A stretch of 64,000 nt of DNA. It comes from Leucocoprinus leucothites. Taxonomy: Eukaryota; Basidiomycota; Agaricomycetes; Agaricales; Agaricaceae. Numbering within the stretch: position 1 is the first letter of the stretch; the number at the start of each line of letters is the position of its first letter. A program made the translations under genes and the position numbers. Location: the NCBI GenBank assembly GCA_013368445.1, contig JAACJO010000003.1, forward strand, positions 1,922,001 to 1,986,000, in the 5' to 3' direction. Below the pieces are notes generated by a model that worked only from the letters and a program-made list of their open reading frames with translations, searched no databases and had not been told where the DNA came from. This document shows positions 58,850 through 64,000 of the stretch, one piece after another.

Positions 58850-59334
58850 TCAGCCAAATAACAAGCTCTCCTGATCCGGATGTGCCGGTATATTGATCCG
58901 GCTGCCTCGCTCAACGTGATTGAAAAGTACTGCTTGCCCCATTTTTCTTGGTTTTCCTGAGGCTGCCTGGCGAACAATCATGTATTTTGTCATTTGATAG
59001 CCGGCAGCTGGCAAGCCTGTCAATTTCCAGGTTCTGGGGTTCATCATCTCTAGCACTTCTATATATTTATATCTGGTTATAAAATTATGCCATGTGGCGG
59101 TGGCCATTTCCTTACGCCCTTCTGTCGCATGTGCCCCTGCTCCTTCTCGGAATTTTGCTGGATGAAAACTTCATATTGGCTCACAATATTGGTTATTTTG
59201 GGCTCCATGTCAGCTTCGTTGCTTGCCTTAACTGACCTGTAATAATACAGAATCGGAATTTGCGAGGATGTTACGAGTCCGAACGCACATGGAGTGAGAG
59301 CTATAGTAAAGCGAGACAAAAGCTTGCCGGTCAT
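58850..59334 (-). CDS. Possible small gene, unidentified
   Basis: On the minus strand an ATG at 59334 opens a frame with a short hydrophobic N terminus (LSRFTIALTPCAFGLVTSS), followed by a possible donor GTCAGT and then a charged stretch (FIQQNSEKEQGHMRQKGV). A second frame from an ATG at 59107 runs 85 codons to 58850. These may be exons of one small protein or unrelated chance frames. The hydrophobic start plus charged segment faintly recalls small PET117-like cytochrome oxidase assembly factors, but the match is too weak to call. It lies in the promoter region between dynactin p62 and RAD1. Confidence 0.22.
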
Positions 59335-59829
59335 CTTGTGATGTGATTGTCTCCTTCACGAAGGACGGGCTGAAAAGAACAACACGATTAAAATTGGAAG
59401 AGACGTGAGCGCGGAGGTAACGCTTCGTAAATTACGTTGTCTTTCCATTCAATGGCGCTTACTCGAACAAAAATTCTTATTTAGCCGACGGTTTTGCCCA
59501 CCATTTCGGGTATGAGAACAAAATGTCAATGAGCCATCGAGTCAGTTATGAACTCAGTCGGTTAAGAGTAAGCTTGGGTTTCAAATTTGAAGGGCATCCT
59601 TATGGAGCTGAGTTCATGGACTGTTATGGCATCTTCGTCGAAGACGAATACTCCGAACACGGATGCGGATATCTCACCAGTTTCCATAAGTTTCAAAGTG
59701 TATTATTAGGAGATTGCAAGTGGGTGGCAAAGCCCAAAACCTATAGTCCGAGGATGTTGGGAGCTTACTTGACGGGTAATAATCAAGGACCTACTTTTGT
59801 AAATACCGATTGCGTAGCCGCTTAAATGA

Positions 59830-59860
59830 GTTGTTTGGTCTGACAACTAGACCAAACAAC
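59830..59860 (+). other. Perfect 12-bp inverted repeat upstream of RAD1
   Basis: GTTGTTTGGTCT (59830-59841) and AGACCAAACAAC (59849-59860) are exact reverse complements around a 7-base loop (GACAACT), ending 72 bases before the RAD1 ATG. It would form a stable hairpin in a 5' leader or a cruciform/protein dyad in DNA. Confidence 0.75.
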
Positions 59861-59932
59861 ACGTCGCGTTATTGTCAATTGATCAAGAATCTTTGGAATC
59901 TATTCTCCCCCGCTAAGCTACTAAGTATATCA

Positions 59933-61460
59933 ATGCCCACAGAACAGCCACCAGTAAGCCGGTTTATGACCCTCAGTACACCCCACCGAGAAAAATCCGC
60001 TTCAGGTACTCACCGCTTCTGTCCATGATCTACGTTATGTCGCTGCCATCCTGCGAGGAGTCAATTTCCACAATGTAACACGATAGTCCGCTTTCCGCGA
60101 GCGACTCTCACCTCATAAGCAAGCGTGCCACAGTAACCGTTACAAAACAAGGATTGACAGTGAAAGTTGAAGAAGCGAGAACAATAACAGGTAATCTCTA
60201 TAGTCTGACGTGAACGTTCAAGTTTTCACCAACCCGTCGACCGCTCATCCAGCCGCAGCCTGGATCTTTGCTGACATTTTTGACGAATTCATATATAATC
60301 CAGAAACCCCTACGGATGACGATTTCATGAGAACAACGCAAGACCAAGAAATAGAAAGCTCATCCTTTGAGATGCCGCTCAACACTGTTCTCGATTGCCT
60401 TAACATATTTGGAACCGCTGCGTCATCAACAGGAACTGGAGTAGGAAAGAAGGGATGGAAAAAACAAAACCAGGATAGTGATCGTGAAAGCGGAGATGAG
60501 GAAGCAGGAGGAAACCGCGTTGAACCCCTGAACCCCAATGCCTCTGAGAAGCACACAGGCATGCGCCTAACGTACATGAGTCCTGGGTATCCCTTGACCT
60601 TGCTCATGTACGTGCACGTTCTTCCTGTTTAATGAGCCTGCTTATGTACTTTTTCAGTGCTGAAGATGTTGTTGGGCCCACTACAACCTGTGAAATCTCA
60701 ACATATGAACCGGAACCGTACTTGGATTTCGGCTTTGATCCAGAAAAAGTGTATGTCCATCGTCATGTATGAGGTATTCTGCTCTCATACAGCTGTACAG
60801 GGTTCTCAGAATCATTTTGAAGGTAAAATAGTCTCACAAATAACCCAAATTTAACACTCACCTTCCCAGTCGTCATGGTTCAGAGATGCGCTTTCTGAGC
60901 TAGATCCATCTTACGACAAGCTCACATTCATTAGTAATCCACCTGAAATGTCAGATAATCCCATGACAGGAAAAAGCCGAAGACGGAATCCGACGAAACC
61001 AATACTACGCATAAAGGCAGGAGGAAATTTCGGTTCGACTGAGGTATGTATGATTAATATTAGTATGGTTTGATGTCTTAAGCTCGTGTAACACTTCAGA
61101 TGGACTACCCAAATGATAGGGATGTCCTTGAATCGTTCGAGTGCATGCAGAGTGTGAGCTTCAGGTACGCAATTATTTCCCATACTGTTGACCTTGGTTA
61201 ACTTGAACGGCAGCTACCGATTTTCGCACATAGCGAAATCCTTGCGTGCTGTTCAAAGCTCCACGAAAACCTCACTCCGGATTGATAATGATGGACTTTT
61301 GAGTCTACAGTTCATGATGCCACCACCGAAAGGCAAAGAAAATAATGCTGAAAGTTCTGCTTTTATTGATTTTCAAGTAAGGCCCCATCTTTCTCTAAGG
61401 ATTGAGTAGTGTTTCTTATCATTCACGTAGTGCCTTGCTCTGGATGATGAGATCATTTGA
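59933..61460 (+). CDS. RAD1: RAD1 subunit of the 9-1-1 DNA damage checkpoint clamp
   Basis: PCNA-like clamp subunit (Rad1/Rec1/Rad17sc) that forms a ring with Hus1 and Rad9 at damaged DNA. Exon 1 is 21 nt (59933-59953). Exon 2 is 60006-60074 (VLTASVHDLRYVAAILRGVNFHN), exon 3 60124-60190 (RATVTVTKQGLTVKVEEARTIT), exon 4 60253-60608 (WIFADIFDEFIYNPE ... MRLTYMSPGYPLTLL), and exon 5 starts at 60659 (EDVVGPTTTCEISTYEPEP). A short exon near 60822 (LYRVLRIILK) precedes SSWFRDALSELDPSYDKLTFISNPP. The remainder carries GGNFGSTEMDYPNDRDVLESFEC, SYRFSHIAKSLRAVQSSTKTSLRID, GLLSLQFMMP and the closing CLALDDEII. All are conserved Rad1 blocks. Stop TGA at 61458-61460. About 310 residues and nine or so exons. 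The exon 4 region carries a short lysine/Glu-rich disordered insert. Confidence 0.94.
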
Positions 61461-62266
61461 TGCACCGAAAATCATATTCAGTATATGTACAACGTTTACA
61501 CGGTATAGGGAATAATCACACCGCGGTCCTCGCCAATCACACGGCACGACTTACCTGACTTTCTGAGCTCTCAAATTTCAATGTCTCGCAACTCCCAGGA
61601 CGACGAATTTCGCATGTCAGCTTGCATGTATCACCTTTTTTCTTCCGAGCCTGTTTATTTCTGGTCCCGGGCTTCCGTACCGTGAGTCCTCCAGACCTCA
61701 AAGAAAGATACATCCAGGTTCAGCGTACCTGATGCTCCTCTGATGTTGGATCCGTGTCAGGAGTAAGGCCTAGGATTGTTGGCTGATATCTATCCGGTGC
61801 TCCGGAACGTTCGCACCCCCAAACACGAGTTCATTGGATTCATTATTGGTGTCCTCAATACCCCGTGGCGCAAAATCCCTGATGGTGGTGGTCGCAATTC
61901 ATGTAACCCAATTCTGCTGGCCCGGAATCTCCGCGATTGTATTGTTCTTCCTCAACGTCTATCTTTATACTGTTATCTTGACATTGATTTTGGCTACTAA
62001 TCGCTATAAACATCGTGGTTGCGCGTCGATAGGCACCCCACTTGATGGGCCTGTGGCTGAAAGCGGACAATTCTGTCCACTGTTCCCCGTTTTACTCAAT
62101 ACGAGTCAGGCATTCTTTTCATGTCAATTTCAATGTTTAAGTAGGAAGATACCAAAAACATCTATAATTACATCTTACTAGAATTACATGGATATATTAC
62201 AGCACAATAATTAAATGATTCATTGAATCATTCACTTGTGGAGATTAAGCACTTTCAAAATCTGGA
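61461..62266. other. Convergent region with a possible small membrane-protein gene
   Basis: Between RAD1 (plus) and the lipoyl protein (minus). A plus-strand ATG at about 61580 (MSRNSQDDEFRMS) runs to a good donor GTGAGT near 61681. Further right, around 61878-61999, a strongly hydrophobic frame occurs (MVVVAIHV ... IVLFFLNVYLYTVILTLILATN). These could be exons of one small membrane protein, but I cannot join them convincingly, so I do not list a CDS. Confidence 0.3.
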
Positions 62267-63244
62267 TTAAGATCTAGAAATGCTCATGACCTTGCCGCAA
62301 GACTGACGACTGTGGTCAGGATATTTTGAAAGAGAGACAAAAATAGAAGACTCACACGGTGTTTTTGGTGGATTCCCAGTCAAACTGACGACAATCTTTC
62401 TTCGGATAGCACTGCCGGAAGTCTGCGAAGTTGTCAATGTTTTGCGTCCCAGTTGCCTGTTATTGGATTTTTGTTCCTTACCTCGTTGGCATTCGACATG
62501 ACCGTTGTGAAACCCGCGGACAAAGGTGCAGTTGCACGAGCTCCTCGGTCAATGCCGTGTCCATCATAGAAAGATGTTGTGTTGCGAGAAGTTTTGATCG
62601 GTGGAGGTCGCCACCTTGGAGTCTTTGGTGAGGAGGCATTAAGAGGTGGTGGTGTTGGAAGATCAACTTTCATCGATTGGAGAGTGGCAAGCTCTTGTTC
62701 ATCACGGGCAACGAGAGCGATGACTTGTTCAATGGGCACGTTGGTCGTTCCATCTGGTAACTGTAAGGAGCAATATATGAGTCAGATAGGGGCAAAGGGT
62801 TCAACGTATCGGAAATTAAGAACGCACAATTATTTTTCCTAGGATTCCGGGACTCTGTGCTTCGACATCAATCATTGCAATATCCGACTCCTGAAAGCAT
62901 GACAGGGACCTGAGTGAGTCATACACTAGATGGATGCCAATGGGATGTACACACGATTTGCAAGAGGACATCTCCAGGAGCAAATGCCTCTCCTTCCTTC
63001 TTTTTCCATCTGGTAATAGTGCATTCATTCATGAGAGGCGACATTGCAGGCATCAATATCGCTTGTCGGCGAAGAGAGCCATGAAATCCTAGTACATGAG
63101 CTAATTTGAGACTGCTCGGCTAAGTCGATAGCACGAAAAGCGAAAAAACCGACCTCGAGCCGCAGTACGGTCAAGTGATTGCGCCTGGGCGGATTTCTGA
63201 GTATTCGCAACAGCCCTCGTCACAGTGTTCAGTGAGCGGGACAT
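62267..63244 (-). CDS. Mitochondrial single lipoyl-domain protein lacking the lipoyl-lysine
   Basis: ATG at 63244. The N terminus is Arg/Ser/Ala-rich and typical of a mitochondrial presequence (MSRSLNTVTRAVANTQK, then RGFHGSLRR). Residues about 41-115 form one biotinyl/lipoyl domain of the pyruvate dehydrogenase E2/protein X type: AILMPAMSPLMNECTITRWKKKEGEAF (with the run split here as LMPAMSP and WKKKEG), GDVLLQI, then after an intron ESDIAMIDVEAQSPGILGKI and LPDGTTNVPIEQVIALVA. At the beta-turn where E2 and protein X have Asp-Lys-Ala, this protein has Asp-Ile79-Ala (codon ATT, 62879-62881), so it cannot be lipoylated there. The rest is a Pro-rich linker and short tail; no catalytic acyltransferase domain and no clear E3-binding domain. 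A 5'-leader intron (63372-63463) is likely. Probably a PDX1-related structural or regulatory protein of the PDH complex; function inferred. Confidence 0.85.
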
Positions 63245-63371
63245 CGTGATGGAGGTTAGCCACGTTGAAGGACAGAGGAGGGTTAATTTTAGTTGGGGGA
63301 CGAGGATAAATTGAGATGAGAAGCAAGAAGTGAGAGAGGGCACGAGGTGTGGTCAAGGACCCGGTAGAGAA

Positions 63372-63463
63372 CTGTGAGCGAGAGACGAGAGCTCAGAGCA
63401 GTTGAAGAGTAAGGCAGTCGACCAGCAACGGCTTTTAGTACTCGGCAGGGGTATGTCACTTAC
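63372..63463 (-). other. Likely intron in the 5' leader of the lipoyl-protein gene
   Basis: On the minus strand GTAAGTGACATA (donor at 63463) and CTCGCTCACAG (acceptor at 63372) bracket 92 bases upstream of the ATG at 63244. A TATA-like CATAAATAG (63479-63487) lies just beyond, which would place transcription start between box and intron. Confidence 0.4.
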
Positions 63464-63477
63464 CAAACCTGGGGCTC

Positions 63478-63487
63478 GCTATTTATG
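63478..63487 (-). promoter_or_regulatory. TATA-like box of the lipoyl-protein gene
   Basis: Reads GCATAAATAG on the minus strand, about 235 bases upstream of the start codon and just upstream of the proposed leader intron. Confidence 0.35.
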
Positions 63488-64000
63488 CGCCGGCTGCAGA
63501 TATGGGAAGGTCGTCTCTATTGGAAATGGTTGTTGATCGGTTTTTGATCGACTACTTTGGGCTCAAGATGACGGCGGCGTGATTGTGGCAATCTGTTCAG
63601 GAAACAATCCGGGGCCATATAGTGTTCCTGTATGATCTCTAGTACTGTTCTCTTCTATTACTTGTCCACGGGGTGGGTACATACAATGATCTGGCACGAG
63701 CTAGAGGGAAAGGCCCAAAAGGCCTCGTGGTACCCAGACATAGCCTTGTGTTCTGGGGATGAGGTCATCGGAAGTATCCAAGTTCGTCTGGTCGGTTGTT
63801 GAAGTGCTGGATTACCCGTAGATATCGCTTTGCAGTAGGCCCTACTTGGCAGAGTCCGAGAGCTGAAGCGCATAAATAAAGTCACATCCGGCCGCCAGAG
63901 AGCAGTCAAGCGGGCTATAGTAATTCATCCTTGAAAGTCCGTCGAGCCTGAACCCGGAACATAGATCAGTACACAGAAGCTTATTCTATATTCAGGCTAC
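63488..64000. other. Right-edge region, no gene seen
   Basis: Only short open frames on both strands without domains or splice coherence. Probably the upstream region of the lipoyl-protein gene and the flank of a gene outside the window. Confidence 0.5.

Larger units (their letters stand above)
58766..59932. other. Divergent dynactin p62 / RAD1 intergenic region
   Basis: Apart from the doubtful small gene, this holds an undomained 100-codon plus-strand frame (59523-59825), possibly part of a non-coding transcript, and the hairpin at 59830-59860 just before RAD1. Confidence 0.5.

Noticed and set aside
59523..59825. 100-codon plus-strand frame before RAD1
   Set aside because: Starts with ATG but has no recognisable domain and ends just before the RAD1 hairpin; not enough support to call a gene.

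Overview
The window is nuclear DNA of a filamentous basidiomycete, most likely a wood- or litter-decaying agaricomycete. Genes are compact and carry many short GT-AG introns of about 45 to 70 bases. The products are typically fungal: a modular AA9 lytic polysaccharide monooxygenase, a GH15 glucoamylase, pepsin-type proteases and an F-box protein. I saw no bacterial operon, CRISPR array, rRNA or convincing tRNA. Gene models below were spliced by eye from reading frames and splice signals.

Layout: 0-1.8 kb holds an edge-truncated frame and a decayed-looking minus-strand coding relic. 1.87-3.2 kb is the AA9 LPMO with a CBM1. After a 2 kb spacer come a His-rich coiled-coil protein (5.3-7.3) and a long intronless F-box protein (7.4-10.3). 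A MATE transporter (minus, 11.2-13.3) is divergent from midasin/MDN1 (13.7-29.9), the largest gene, which removes assembly factors from pre-60S ribosomes. Then follow an ENPP-type phosphodiesterase (30.1-32.2), a SYLF-domain protein (minus, 32.7-33.9), a glucoamylase (minus, 34.3-36.5), a 519-bp MITE-like element (36.9-37.4), a PA-TM-RING ubiquitin ligase (38.7-40.2), a CCCH zinc-finger protein (42.6-44.6) and a heme oxygenase (45.5-46.7). Next is a head-to-head pair of membrane-anchored aspartic protease paralogues (47.4-49.7 minus, 49.9-51.8 plus). The right part holds an arrestin-like protein, a two-pass PPxY membrane protein and dynactin p62 (all minus, 52.4-58.8), the checkpoint clamp subunit RAD1 (59.9-61.5) and a mitochondrial lipoyl-domain protein without the lipoylated lysine (minus, 62.3-63.2).

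Functionally the region mixes housekeeping genes (ribosome biogenesis, dynein transport, DNA damage checkpoint, heme turnover) with secreted degradative enzymes (LPMO, glucoamylase, proteases). There is no obvious single pathway or secondary-metabolite cluster. The most unusual observations are the lysine-less lipoyl domain, the D-C-G active site in one protease of the divergent pair, the MITE upstream of the glucoamylase, the phosphodiesterase gene whose catalytic motif is split over 14- and 18-nt microexons and whose last intron has its 5' splice site inside a perfect hairpin, and a perfect 12-bp hairpin just upstream of RAD1.
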